Assembly: GCA_903909375.1 (NCBI GenBank)
Contig: CAIVVM010000025.1
Coordinates: 62,001-126,000 of the forward strand
DNA from: an uncultured Alphaproteobacteria bacterium
Lineage (GTDB): Bacteria; Pseudomonadota; Alphaproteobacteria; Caulobacterales; Caulobacteraceae
Reading direction: 5' to 3'
Length of the DNA stretch: 64,000 bases
A program made the translations under genes and the position numbers. The stretch's first letter is position 1; each line of letters starts with the position of its first letter. Of the stretch, positions 16,355 to 27,150 are shown in pieces. Under the pieces are notes generated by a model that did no database searches, had not been told where the DNA came from, and saw only the letters and a list, made by a program, of their open reading frames with translations.

Positions 16355-16801
16355 ATGCGCAGGGCAATTCTGATCTTTGGTCTGATGATGGTCGCCGGCG
16401 CTGCCGAGGCGGGAGACTATGTGGTGGTCGCCTCATCTGACCCGGGGCTGATACCCGGCCAGGAGTTGGAAGGAGGCCAGCAGGTCGCCCTCGGGGCTGG
16501 CCGGTCCGTGACACTCGTCCATATCGGCGGTGAACTGACTGTGCTGCGCGGCGGCGCCTCCGGCGTGGTTGTGCCGACTCGTCGGGTCGCGAGCGCGGAC
16601 GCCACGCGTATTGCGGCGCTCAAGAGCCTCATAGCGCCCCCAACCGAAGGACGCACCTTCGGCGGTCGACGCGGCGGCATCTGTCCGGATCCTGCTGACC
16701 TGCAGACTGTTGATCAGATACTGTCGGCGCAGGCGGGCGGCTGTGCGAGACAGGCGCGTGAGGCGTTCGCTACACTGGCGAACTCCGCCCGGGCGCGCTG
16801 A
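16355..16801 (+). CDS. Small exported protein of unknown function
   Basis: 148-residue protein with a signal peptide (residues 1-19, ending GAAEA). The mature part begins with a short beta-rich segment, VALGAGRSVTLVHIGGELTVL, recalling FecR-like or cell-wall beta domains, followed by a basic stretch GGRRGGICPDPADL and a C-terminal helix with a second Cys. No family name is certain. CAGGAGG lies upstream of ATG 16355. It converges on the caspase-like gene, whose product is also exported; the two stops are 20 bases apart with a small hairpin (CCGGGA / TCCCGG, 16805-16819) between them. Confidence 0.65.
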   Translation: MRRAILIFGLMMVAGAAEAGDYVVVASSDPGLIPGQELEGGQQVALGAGRSVTLVHIGGELTVLRGGASGVVVPTRRVASADATRIAALKSLIAPPTEGRTFGGRRGGICPDPADLQTVDQILSAQAGGCARQAREAFATLANSARAR

Positions 16802-16820
16802 AGACCGGGACAATCCCGGG

Positions 16821-18404
16821 CTAGGGACCCGTGTAGAGCTCGCCCAGCGCCAGCGCCGCCTGCCCTTGTGAGAGATCCAGCTGATCCCGGACCGCCGAAG
16901 CCGCCGCCAGGGCCTCGCGTTTGCCGTCCATCCGCCTGAGGGATTGACGCAAGAGCTTTGGGTTCGAAGGTGTGGTGATGGCTACCACGTTGTCGACGCC
17001 GAACGGCGGTGAGGCGCGGGTTTTGGCCATGACGACCCGGGCATGGCCGGAGCTCAGCAGTCCTTCACCATCGCCTTCCAGCGGAAAGAGCATCTGCACG
17101 GTGCCGTCACCGGCGAGATTGAAGGCGGTCAGCCAGGCCGCATCCCCCTTGTGGGTGACGGCCAGATCCACGACCTCACCGTTCTTGTAAAGTTGGCCCG
17201 GCTTGCGTGGTCCGATGTCGACCTTGATCACCCGCTCATTGGCCGAACCCGCAAGCTCACTTACCGCGCGGCGTTTATTGATCACCCCCGTCAGGGCTTC
17301 TGCGCTCGTGAGCTTCTCTGCGACCCGATCTCCCCGGCTGTCAGTGACCCAGCCCTCCCTGGCCGACCAGGTGAGATCTGGCGAGCCGCGCGGAATGGAC
17401 GCCCAGGGGCCACGTCCGGCCAGAATGTCCGCAGCCTGATCGTCCGCCGCCTTCACCTCGACCGGTCGGTCCACGGCAGGCGGCGCCTTGAGCGGCTGGA
17501 AGACCACGCTGCGCTCGTTGCGCGCCGGCACCGAGGCGCTTGCCCACTGACGGGTCGACGAGAGTTCCCGCGTGCGGGTTTCAAGACTGGAGGCGAGTTC
17601 CGCCAGCGAGAGCTTGCCATCGTCATCCGCGTCAGCAGTCAGGTGGCCATTGGCGCGGCGCTCCTGCAGCGCACCCTCCAGCGCATAGGTCAGAAGGCCA
17701 CGCGACGGAGAATCGCCAAGCGGCAAGGGCCCTTCCAGTGCGAACTGGTCGTCCTGGGCTGCGCCAACGTAAACGAGATTGGGGGCCGATTCTGCAGTAG
17801 GCGCGATGGCGGCCGGGTCCGGCGGCCCCAAAGGCAGTGTCAGCGCCATGGGATTACCCAAAGCGTTACGCCCTTTGAACCGGCTGGGCGCCGTGACGGC
17901 GCGGTTCAGGGTGCCGGAATGGCAGGCATCGGCGATCTGAAGCACATTCACACTGGTGGGGAAGAAGTTCATCAGCCAGCCGCGCAGGTCGTTGTCGAGG
18001 ATGAACTGGTTCGGATCGGGTTTTGAAACCTGGAAGCCGCCCAGGGCCAGGAATTCATCCATACCGTCCGCCTCGGTGGCGTCGCGCGCCCTGGCCTGGG
18101 CCCCGTGACCTGCATAGAAGAAAATCACCCAGTCACCAGGTTTCGAGCGTTTGCCGACCGCCTCTAGCGCGCCACGAATGTTGGCGCGGGTGGCCTGGCC
18201 ATTGCGGAGCGTGACGATATCCTTCGCGCCCTGCGCCTCCAGCACGGTTTTCAGCGCTGCGGCATCGTTCGCTGGCCCTTCCAGAGACGGAATGGGTGCG
18301 GTGTATTCCGAGACGGCCACCAGCACGGCACGGATCTCGGCCCAAGCCGGCGCGCAGATGGCGAGAACCAGGACCGCCACAACGCTTGCGATGGATCTGT
18401 GCAT
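16821..18404 (-). CDS. Exported caspase-family (C14) protease-like protein
   Basis: 527-residue protein with signal peptide 1-22 (APAWA). Residues about 24-245 form a caspase/metacaspase p20 domain: the catalytic His is H100 in FFYAGHGAQ and the Cys is C161 in IADACHSGT. An EF-hand-like loop (DADDDGKLSLAEL, residues 258-270) follows, suggesting calcium control as in metacaspases. The C-terminal part, with VVDLAVTHKGDAAWLTAFNL and VQMLFP, resembles the DUF4384-type domain found behind secreted bacterial caspases. The target is unknown. No promoter could be assigned in the 143-bp gap shared with the flippase gene. Confidence 0.88.
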   Translation of the reverse strand: MHRSIASVVAVLVLAICAPAWAEIRAVLVAVSEYTAPIPSLEGPANDAAALKTVLEAQGAKDIVTLRNGQATRANIRGALEAVGKRSKPGDWVIFFYAGHGAQARARDATEADGMDEFLALGGFQVSKPDPNQFILDNDLRGWLMNFFPTSVNVLQIADACHSGTLNRAVTAPSRFKGRNALGNPMALTLPLGPPDPAAIAPTAESAPNLVYVGAAQDDQFALEGPLPLGDSPSRGLLTYALEGALQERRANGHLTADADDDGKLSLAELASSLETRTRELSSTRQWASASVPARNERSVVFQPLKAPPAVDRPVEVKAADDQAADILAGRGPWASIPRGSPDLTWSAREGWVTDSRGDRVAEKLTSAEALTGVINKRRAVSELAGSANERVIKVDIGPRKPGQLYKNGEVVDLAVTHKGDAAWLTAFNLAGDGTVQMLFPLEGDGEGLLSSGHARVVMAKTRASPPFGVDNVVAITTPSNPKLLRQSLRRMDGKREALAAASAVRDQLDLSQGQAALALGELYTGP

Positions 18405-18547
18405 GCAGCCCCCACTTTCCCGATCGGAACCCTAGATTGCGCCGGCGCCGCGCGATCACAAGCAGGTATCGTCGTTGATGCTACGAGGAACCGGGTCGGC
18501 GAGACGCAAAGCGGCGCGCGCTTTGCACACCGGGCCTCCAGAGGCTA

Positions 18548-19962
18548 GTGAATGCCCGGCCGTTCGGGGACGGCGAATCTTTGCGGAGTTCACACGGGCG
18601 CATGGGCGAAACCCGGGCGGAAGAGATCGCCGGCGTCCGGCCGATCCTGCGGCGCGTTCTGGGTAACGCGGGCAAGCTGCTGGGCGGCCGTACGGTCAAC
18701 GCAGTTCTTAGCCTTGTAGCGATTGCGATTGCGGCCCGGGCTCTGGGCGTCGCCGAACTGGGTGTCTTCGTCCTGATCCAGGCCTTCGCCCAGTTCCTGG
18801 GCGAGGTGGTGAAATTCCAGTCCTGGCAGACCGTCCTGCACTATGGCACCGCCCCCTTTATCGAGGGCCGGGTGCCCCAGTTTCAACGTGTGCTGCGCCT
18901 TACTCTCGTTCTGGACATCGCCAGTACGGTCCTGGGCATCGCGGTGGGCGTCGCAGGTTCGTTACTCCTGGCCGATCATCTCGGGTGGACCAGAGCCGAA
19001 GCGCCCGGAGCGGCGCTGTATATGATCAGTATCGCGTTCATGGTCTCCGCGACGCCACTGGGCCTGCTGAGGCTGTTCGACAGGTTCGACGTCATGGCCC
19101 GGCAGGCGGCCCTGATCGCCTTCATCCGGGTGATCGGCAGCGTCATCGCGCTTTTGCTGGACGCTCCCATGGAAGGTTTCCTCCTGGCATGGGCGATCGG
19201 CACTGTCGGCAGCTGGCTGTATCTGGCGGGTTCCGCCTACGGAGAACTGCGTCGCCGCGGGCTGCTGGACGGATTTTCATGGCAGGGGCCGCTGGCCAAG
19301 GACATGCCCGGCGTGTGGCATTTCGCCTGGAACACCAACCTGGCCAGCACACTGGATGTCGCCTTCACTCACCTGGCGACCCTGATGGTTGGCGGCATGG
19401 TGGGACCGGCCCAGGCCGCCTATTGGCGGGTCGGCAGACAGGTGGCTGACGCCATAGCAAAACCCGCCAAACTTTTGATTCCCGCGATGTATCCCGAGTT
19501 GGCCCGGCTCTATGCCGAAGGTCGGCACGGGGCGATGTGGAGATTGGCGCGCAACATCGGCCTCGCGGGAGGCGGCTTTGGCCTGCTGCTCCTGGCGATC
19601 AGCGTGTTTGCGGGTCCGACGCTGTTGGCGGCGATCATGGGCGAGGGATTTGCGCAGGCCTCGGTAGTGATGACCTGGCAGGTCGCGGCCGCCGTCATCG
19701 GGATCTTCACACTGCCACTGGAACCGATGTTGATTTCATTGGGCAAACCGGGGTACGCGGTGCGAGTCCGACTGGTGGTCAGTCTCGGATTTCTGGCTAT
19801 CCTGCCCTTCCTGGTGACGCATTTCGGACTTGTCGGCGCGGGTGCAGGTCTGGTCGCCGCCGCCGTAGCCCTAGCTTTGGGTATGCTGATGTTCCTGCTT
19901 CAGGAAAACAAGAACCGGCCCCCTCCACCAAACAACATGCCGGACAGTCTGAAAGGCCACGA

Positions 19963-19966
<4 letters not shown>
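18548..19966 (+). CDS. Oligosaccharide/lipid flippase of the MOP superfamily, sphingolipid locus
   Basis: 472-residue polytopic membrane protein with about 12-14 hydrophobic segments and the Wzx-like opening GKLLGGRTVNAVLSLVAIAI. The start could be GTG 18548 (AGAGG just upstream) or ATG 18602. It is directly coupled (TTGA) to the acyl-ACP synthetase gene and so heads the ceramide biosynthesis operon. A related gene occupies the same place in the Caulobacter locus as I recall it. It might flip a lipid-linked intermediate or the ceramide itself; the substrate is inference. Confidence 0.82.
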
Positions 19967-21668
<1,702 letters not shown>

Positions 21669-21672
<4 letters not shown>

Positions 21673-22604
21673 CCGGCCGCCTCGCCGCAATTACGGGCGC
21701 CACAGGGTTTCTGGGGCGCGAGATCGTGCGCGCCCTCGCCAGCGGCGGCTGGCGCATCCGCATCCTGGCGCGGCGCGATCCGATCACGCCGGCGTGGCGC
21801 CATATTGCGATCGAGGTCGTGCAAGGCGATCTGGCTGACGAGACGGCCCTATCCGACCTCTGCCGCGGCGCTGACCTGGTGGTCCACAACGCTGGTGTGG
21901 TGAAAGCCTCATCCAGAGCGGCCTTTGATCGCGTGAACGTAGAGGGCGCAAGAAAGGTCGCAGAGGCTGCGCACGTCGCACCCCATGTCATCCTGGTTTC
22001 CAGCCTGACCGCCCGCGAACCCGGGCTGTCGCACTACAGCGCCAGTAAACGCGGTGGAGAAATCGCAATGCGTGCTCTGCTGGGCGATCGGCTGACAGTG
22101 GCGCGCCCATGCGCCATTTACGGGCCAGGGGACCGCGAACTGCTGGCCGTGTTTCAGGCCGCCGACCGTCTACCTGTGCTACCGATCCTGAACGCAACGG
22201 GCCGGATCACGATGATCCACGTGGAGGATGCAGCCCGCCAGGTCGCCGCGCTCGCCAGCCACAGCCCCAGCGGCCTGACCGTCGCCCTCAGCGATTCGCA
22301 TCCCGACGGCTACAGTTGGCGAGATCTTATGGCGCAGGCTGCGGCGGCTTGTGGGACCGCACCGCGGTTCGTGAGGATCCCCCGCGCCTTGATCCAGGCC
22401 ATTGGGGTAACAAATGATTTCACAGCCTTGCTGGGTCAGGTTCCTATGCTGACATCGGCGAAGGCGCGCGAGTTGCTGCACCCGGACTGGGCGATCCTGC
22501 CAATCGAACAGGCTATCGCCACAACACCGCCTCTTTACGATCTCACAAGGGGGTTCGCCCACACGGTTTCATGGTACCGAGAGACCGGCTGGATGAAACA
22601 ATGA
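21669..22604 (+). CDS. cerR: NAD(P)-dependent ceramide reductase-type epimerase/SDR
   Basis: 311-residue extended short-chain dehydrogenase; in Caulobacter the equivalent gene reduces the 3-keto group of the ceramide precursor. The Rossmann motif GATGFLG is at residues 10-16 and the catalytic pair YSASKRGGE (Tyr, Lys) is near 117. No ATG, GTG or TTG lies in frame before the Rossmann motif: the first GTG (21726) would delete it. The best start is a CTG at 21669 overlapping the acps stop (CTGA) with CAGGAA seven bases upstream. A non-standard start is therefore inferred. Confidence 0.85.
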
Positions 22605-22696
22605 ACTCGGTTTCGTGACCATCCAGCGAAGCAAAGGTGGAAAAACCGGCCCAACCTGATTAGTTAGGCCGCTGGTGTGCAACTCTGGAAGAGCCA

Positions 22697-22966
22697 ATGG
22701 GGGGCTCACGCATGGTGGAACTGGCGACGGACCTGACCGTCCGTGAAGTCGCGCGGGCCGCTGAAACGGTGCTTGGCCGTAGCGTGCAAGTGACCCCGGA
22801 GACCGACATTGCACGGGACCTGGCGGTGGATTCGCTTGCGCTCATGAACATCGTCATGGAGCTTGAGGACAGGTTCGACCTGTCGATTCCCCTTGATCGT
22901 CTTGCGACGGTTCAGACCGTCGGCGATCTTTCCGAACTGATCAACAAGCTGCGGGTGAAGGCTTAA
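22697..22966 (+). CDS. Acyl carrier protein of the sphingolipid operon
   Basis: 89-residue ACP. The phosphopantetheine serine is S46 in DLAVDSLALMNIVMELE, followed by an acidic helix II as in all carrier proteins. GGAAGAG lies before ATG 22697; an internal ATG at 22712 is an alternative that trims five residues. Two bases separate it from the serine palmitoyltransferase gene, so it is the likely acyl-thioester donor for that enzyme, charged by the upstream acyl-AMP ligase. A 92-base gap precedes it. Confidence 0.9.
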   Translation: MGGSRMVELATDLTVREVARAAETVLGRSVQVTPETDIARDLAVDSLALMNIVMELEDRFDLSIPLDRLATVQTVGDLSELINKLRVKA

Positions 22967-22968
22967 AC

Positions 22969-24183
22969 ATGGGGCTGCTCGATAAGCACCTGGGCTATCG
23001 CGCCCCTCTGGATGGCATTCGCGCTGCGGGCGCCGATCCCTCTTCCGTACGGTTCGACGCGGTTCTTTCGCCTACGGAAGGCATTCTGGACGGCAAGCAG
23101 GTCATCCTGCTGGGCACCAACAACTATCTGGGCCTTACGTTTGATCCCGAGTGCATCGAGGCCTCTGCGGCCGCGGTTCGGGAGTGGGGCACTGGCACCA
23201 CCGGGTCACGCTTCGCCAACGGCACCTACAGCGGCCACACCGATCTTGAGCGGGCGCTGGCGGGGTTCTATGGCCGCAAACACGCCATGGTGTTCACCAC
23301 CGGCTATCAGGCCAACCTCGGCGGTATTTCCGGTCTTGTGGGCCGGGGCGATCACCTGATCCTCGACGCTGACAGCCACGCATCCATCTACGACGCGGCG
23401 CGCCTGTCGCAGGCCGAGGTTATCCGCTTCCGTCACAACGACCCGGAAGATCTGCACAAACGTCTGCGCCGCATGGGCGACCAGGCGAAGGGCAGCCTGA
23501 TTGTGGTCGAGGGCATCTATTCGATGATTGGCGATGTGGCCCCGTTGAAGGAAATGGTCGCCGTCAAGAACGAGATGGGCGCCTACCTGCTCGTGGATGA
23601 GGCCCATTCCATGGGTGTTCTGGGGGCCAAAGGCCGCGGCCTTGCGGAAGCCGCAGGCGTCGAGGACGACGTCGACTTCATCATTGGCACCTTCTCAAAG
23701 AGCTTGGGTTCAGTGGGTGGTTTCCTGGTTTCCGACGCGGAAAACTTTGACCTGCTCCGGATCGTAAGCCGCCCCTACATGTTCACAGCGTCTCTGCCGC
23801 CGGCGGTGATCGCTTCCACGCTTGTGGCGCTGAAGCGTTGTGAGGCCGATGTCGGTCTGCGCGCACAACTCGCGGCCAACGCGGACCAGCTCTACGATGG
23901 TCTGCGGGAAATGGGTTACGCGGTCGGCCCACACGCCAGCCCCATCACGGCGGTCGTGATGCCGGATCAGGCCATGGCTGTCACGATGTGGAATGCCCTG
24001 CTGGCCAACGGTGTCTACCTCAACCTGGCAATCCCGCCGGCCACGCCGAACAACCTCTCCCTGCTTCGGTCCAGCGTCAGCGCGGCTCACACGCCCGAGC
24101 AGATCGGCACAGTCCTCGATGTGTTTGAAAAGCTGGGCCTGCATTACGGCCTGCTTCAGCGCTCGCGCCGCGCCTCAGCTTGA
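22969..24183 (+). CDS. spt: Serine palmitoyltransferase
   Basis: 404-residue PLP-dependent alpha-oxoamine synthase condensing serine with a C16-type acyl thioester to 3-ketosphinganine, the first step of sphingolipid synthesis. PLP lysine is K244 in GTFSKSLGSVGG; H138 stacks on the ring and DEAH (210-213) holds the pyridine nitrogen. GTGTTGSRFANGTY is the glycine-rich signature. KBL and ALAS share the fold, but the ACP, acyl-AMP ligase and ceramide reductase partners identify it as SPT. Its 3' end overlaps the convergent gene by 28 bases. Confidence 0.95.
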   Translation: MGLLDKHLGYRAPLDGIRAAGADPSSVRFDAVLSPTEGILDGKQVILLGTNNYLGLTFDPECIEASAAAVREWGTGTTGSRFANGTYSGHTDLERALAGFYGRKHAMVFTTGYQANLGGISGLVGRGDHLILDADSHASIYDAARLSQAEVIRFRHNDPEDLHKRLRRMGDQAKGSLIVVEGIYSMIGDVAPLKEMVAVKNEMGAYLLVDEAHSMGVLGAKGRGLAEAAGVEDDVDFIIGTFSKSLGSVGGFLVSDAENFDLLRIVSRPYMFTASLPPAVIASTLVALKRCEADVGLRAQLAANADQLYDGLREMGYAVGPHASPITAVVMPDQAMAVTMWNALLANGVYLNLAIPPATPNNLSLLRSSVSAAHTPEQIGTVLDVFEKLGLHYGLLQRSRRASA

Positions 24184-25067
24184 CGGCGGCGCAGGCGCCA
24201 CCACGCGCCGGGCGCAGCCAGTAACGGATAGCGTTCCGCAAAAGGCGTGACCGGGATTTCGATCCCGGTGTGCCGCTGGACTTTCCACGCCGCATAGCGC
24301 GCCGCGCCCTCGAAGGTGAATGCCGCCTTGGCCAATCTGGCGATGTTGAGGGGCTTTCCCGCCAGACTGACCAGCGTCCAACCGGGCAACTGACTTCGGT
24401 CCACCCGAAATTCCGGCCCTGAAACCTCGAACACGACACCGCCCTGACGCCACGCCATAGGCAGCACGGCGACGTAGCGGTCCATCGCCGAGGCGATAAC
24501 GGTGTCCGCGCGACCCGAGTTCTCCACCCGGAACTCCGTCGCGTAGGTGCGACGAAACAATGCCGTCCAGTAATCAGGAGCTGCTCCGCGGTCAGGCCCG
24601 AGGGTCGCCGCAAACCGCGCCGCTGTGACCACGGCGGCCACGCAGGCCTGCGCAGCTGCCGCCGCGCTGGCTGGATCAGCGCTCCAGATCCGCTGGGCCG
24701 GTTGGACGAACCGGGCCCAGATAGTCGTGTCGAGGGTGCGACCCTCCGCTGCGCGGCGGAACCGGTCCAGCGAAAGCGTGGCGACCTTGGCGCGGTAGAT
24801 CACGCCATCCAGATCCACCTCGTGATAGCTCACCTCCGGCCAGAGAACGGCTTCCACCAGACCGCGCAGGCCGCAACGGATCGGGCGGCGTGTCAGGCAA
24901 TAGAAGTCCAGGATGCCCGACAGGTCGCCGGTCCGGAGCGTGGACCCATAGTACAGCCAGGCCGCGTCCCGCTCCGGAACCGCCAGAGTCGCGGCCAGCC
25001 GCGTCACTTCGGCGGGCGGTGATGCGGCCAGTTCTGCTTCCACCAGGGCCGTCAGGTCGGCACTCAC
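24156..25067 (-). CDS. cpgA: Uncharacterised ceramide-headgroup protein (CpgA position)
   Basis: 303-residue soluble protein with no domain I can name. It has no signal peptide or membrane span, but hydrophobic helices such as ACVAAVVTAARFAATLG near 150, a motif YWTALFRRTYATEFR, and a basic C-terminus rich in Arg (WRLRRRQAEARRER) that could bind a membrane. The start is GTG 25067, overlapping the lipid kinase stop (GTGA). By position, between spt and the lipid kinase, it corresponds to the cpgA gene required for ceramide phosphoglycerate in Caulobacter as I remember it; that equivalence needs checking. Confidence 0.65.
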   Translation of the reverse strand: MSADLTALVEAELAASPPAEVTRLAATLAVPERDAAWLYYGSTLRTGDLSGILDFYCLTRRPIRCGLRGLVEAVLWPEVSYHEVDLDGVIYRAKVATLSLDRFRRAAEGRTLDTTIWARFVQPAQRIWSADPASAAAAAQACVAAVVTAARFAATLGPDRGAAPDYWTALFRRTYATEFRVENSGRADTVIASAMDRYVAVLPMAWRQGGVVFEVSGPEFRVDRSQLPGWTLVSLAGKPLNIARLAKAAFTFEGAARYAAWKVQRHTGIEIPVTPFAERYPLLAAPGAWWRLRRRQAEARRER

Positions 25068-25972
25068 GGAACCACGAACTCCAGTTCGGGACCCTGCCGC
25101 ACGCAGAACTCGCCAGCTTCGTAGAGTTCGCCATCGAGGACCAGCTGGCTGGCGGCCACTACGTCGAAAGCAGCCAGGTCATCCCGGCGGTATCCCGCTG
25201 CAGCAAGCCATGGCGCATCGGCGCCCTTGAGCAGGATGGACGCCGCTGTCACGAACCTCTGCGGTGGCGCGGCTATCGACAATACCTTCAGACCTTCGCG
25301 CGGCTCGCCAAAGGGCTTCAGCCCCATGGGCAAGCGCTTCAGGGTCGAGGCCAGCACCAGGAACCACGAGGCCTCGTCCGGGCCCGCATGCGACAGGCAC
25401 ATCTGCTCCCCGCGCCGCCAGGGGCTGGTCGCGCCACCCCAAAGCGTACCCGCAGCCGCGCCCGCCATCGTAACGGCGATGGCGGCGTTGTCGAAAAGTC
25501 CCAGCCCATGATGCTTCTGTGCAAGCTCGGTGGCGCGCACGAAGGCGCCGAGCCCCAGCAGGAACCCGCGCCGCTCCGGCACGGCCTGATCCTGTCGAAG
25601 GATCTCTAGGCAGTAACGACGCTTCGTCGGCCGCCCCGCCGCGTCCGCTGCGATCAGCTGCTCTAGTGTGACGCCCAGAGGGGAGCCGATATCGATGGCC
25701 AGGGCATTGGTCTTGCCGTTAGGGATCACCGCCAGTCGGGGAATCCGGCCGCCATAGGCTTCAGGCAACCGGGTCAGCACCTCGCGGATGGTGCCGTCCC
25801 CGCCATCCATCACCACAAGGTCGACACCGGCAGAGGCAAAGCCTCGCAGGGCGCCGTATAGCTGAGCCGGGTCTTCGGCCGCGACGTCCAGAACGCTGTC
25901 AGGCAATGCGGGGCGGCCCGCACCCTGATTGCGATGACTTTTGTTGTTCCGGATCAGGCCGACGCGTCTCAA
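25064..25972 (-). CDS. cpgB: Ceramide / diacylglycerol-kinase-fold lipid kinase
   Basis: 302-residue lipid kinase of the DAGK-catalytic superfamily. The ATP-binding MDGGDGTIREVL is at 55-66 and VIPNGKTNALA near 84-94 completes the nucleotide site. In the sphingolipid setting it is the likely ceramide kinase producing ceramide 1-phosphate, the function shown for CpgB of Caulobacter. The start is TTG 25972, which overlaps the stop of the upstream CDP-alcohol transferase gene (TTGA); a frame opening 45 codons earlier is inside that gene. It is coupled downstream to cpgA. Confidence 0.82.
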   Translation of the reverse strand: MRRVGLIRNNKSHRNQGAGRPALPDSVLDVAAEDPAQLYGALRGFASAGVDLVVMDGGDGTIREVLTRLPEAYGGRIPRLAVIPNGKTNALAIDIGSPLGVTLEQLIAADAAGRPTKRRYCLEILRQDQAVPERRGFLLGLGAFVRATELAQKHHGLGLFDNAAIAVTMAGAAAGTLWGGATSPWRRGEQMCLSHAGPDEASWFLVLASTLKRLPMGLKPFGEPREGLKVLSIAAPPQRFVTAASILLKGADAPWLAAAGYRRDDLAAFDVVAASQLVLDGELYEAGEFCVRQGPELEFVVP

Positions 25973-27084
25973 CGGGACAGCCAGGAAACCACGCGCGCGC
26001 GGCCCAGCATCAGGCCCTGGATCACCTGCACCGCGTGCACACCGAGGCAGATGGCCGTCCAGACCGCAACGATCACCAGACCGATCTCCGGGACACCCAG
26101 GGCCCACGCGGGCGTAAGGATCAGCAAATTGGGGTTCCGACGAGCCGTGATCAGACGGAAGAAACTGTCAAAAGACCGCCACGCGTGCACGTGGAAGCCG
26201 AACAATCGCATGAAAACGCCTTCTTCCAACCTCTGGAGCACATAACCCCCCAGGATCAGGGCCAGACAGAGTTCCGGCCAGGGCACAGGATAGCCTGACT
26301 GTTGGCAGCCCACGTACCAAGCGAACCACCAGAACGGCGGATGGATCAGGTCGATCCCGTGATCAAAGATATTGCCGATCGGCGATGAGGTGAGCGTCAC
26401 CCGCGCAAGCTTGCCATCGACCGTATCCAGGAAGGTCATGATCCAGGCGCAAACCAGGCCCCAGCCGAATTGCCCTTCCCAGAACAGCCAGAAGGCGGCC
26501 AGGACGAACAGAAAGCCGACAAAGGTCACGAAATTGGGCCGCAACCGCGCAAGGGCGCACCATCGCGTGACAATTCGCGCTGGAACCGGCCACCAGTATT
26601 TTGTGACGACGTCAGTCACGCCCTTGTACGCGCCAGCAAAGGTCCGGGCTTCGACGGCGCGGACATTCTCGGTGGTGAGTCTTACCAGAACAGGCGGCTC
26701 TTTCTTCCTAAGGGCGCTGTTGTAGGCGAGTTCAGCAAGGGACACCCTCTGTAGTCCGCCCGGATCCTGGCCGCGGAGCAGCGCAATTGACGCAGCATCC
26801 ACCTGCTCTGCAGGCACGTGGGCGGCTACGGCCTCGCCCTCATCGCTGAGCAACACCGCGCCCGGGCGCTTGGCGAGTGTCGCCAGCAAGATCTCGTCAT
26901 AGACCCAACCGCCCAGCACCAGCACAACGCCGCCCGCCGCCGGCGCCGCCTCCACCACTGCGACACTCGCCCGCGCGAAAGTGCGTCGCAGGCGCTCAGC
27001 CGCGGTCATCCCCCAGATCCGGACCTCGCCTGACCCTAGGATCATCGCAACGACGGCGCCTTCGATGTTTGTCGTAACCTGCAA
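25969..27084 (-). CDS. cpgC: CDP-alcohol phosphotransferase with N-terminal extra domain
   Basis: 371-residue membrane enzyme. The CDP-alcohol signature is complete: D223-G224, A227-R228, G237, D241 and D245, followed by several membrane helices. Residues 1-130 form a soluble domain with nucleotidyltransferase-like strands (GVVLVLGGWVYDEILLATL) but without an obvious catalytic site. It probably transfers a phospho-alcohol headgroup from a CDP-activated donor to a lipid, consistent with an anionic ceramide headgroup. The start may be TTG 27084 or ATG 27045; the SD does not decide. First gene of a three-gene coupled operon, divergent from the metallophosphoesterase. Confidence 0.78.
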   Translation of the reverse strand: MQVTTNIEGAVVAMILGSGEVRIWGMTAAERLRRTFARASVAVVEAAPAAGGVVLVLGGWVYDEILLATLAKRPGAVLLSDEGEAVAAHVPAEQVDAASIALLRGQDPGGLQRVSLAELAYNSALRKKEPPVLVRLTTENVRAVEARTFAGAYKGVTDVVTKYWWPVPARIVTRWCALARLRPNFVTFVGFLFVLAAFWLFWEGQFGWGLVCAWIMTFLDTVDGKLARVTLTSSPIGNIFDHGIDLIHPPFWWFAWYVGCQQSGYPVPWPELCLALILGGYVLQRLEEGVFMRLFGFHVHAWRSFDSFFRLITARRNPNLLILTPAWALGVPEIGLVIVAVWTAICLGVHAVQVIQGLMLGRARVVSWLSR

Positions 27085-27150
27085 AGCCTGGAGCGCCTCT
27101 CACGCAAATCGCCGGAACCTGATACCGAGCGCCGAACGCCTAGGAAAGCA

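Noticed and set aside
19537-19962. N-terminal extension of the acyl-AMP ligase within the flippase gene
   Set aside because: Low-quality translation inside another gene; the TTG at 19963 overlapping the flippase stop explains the real start.
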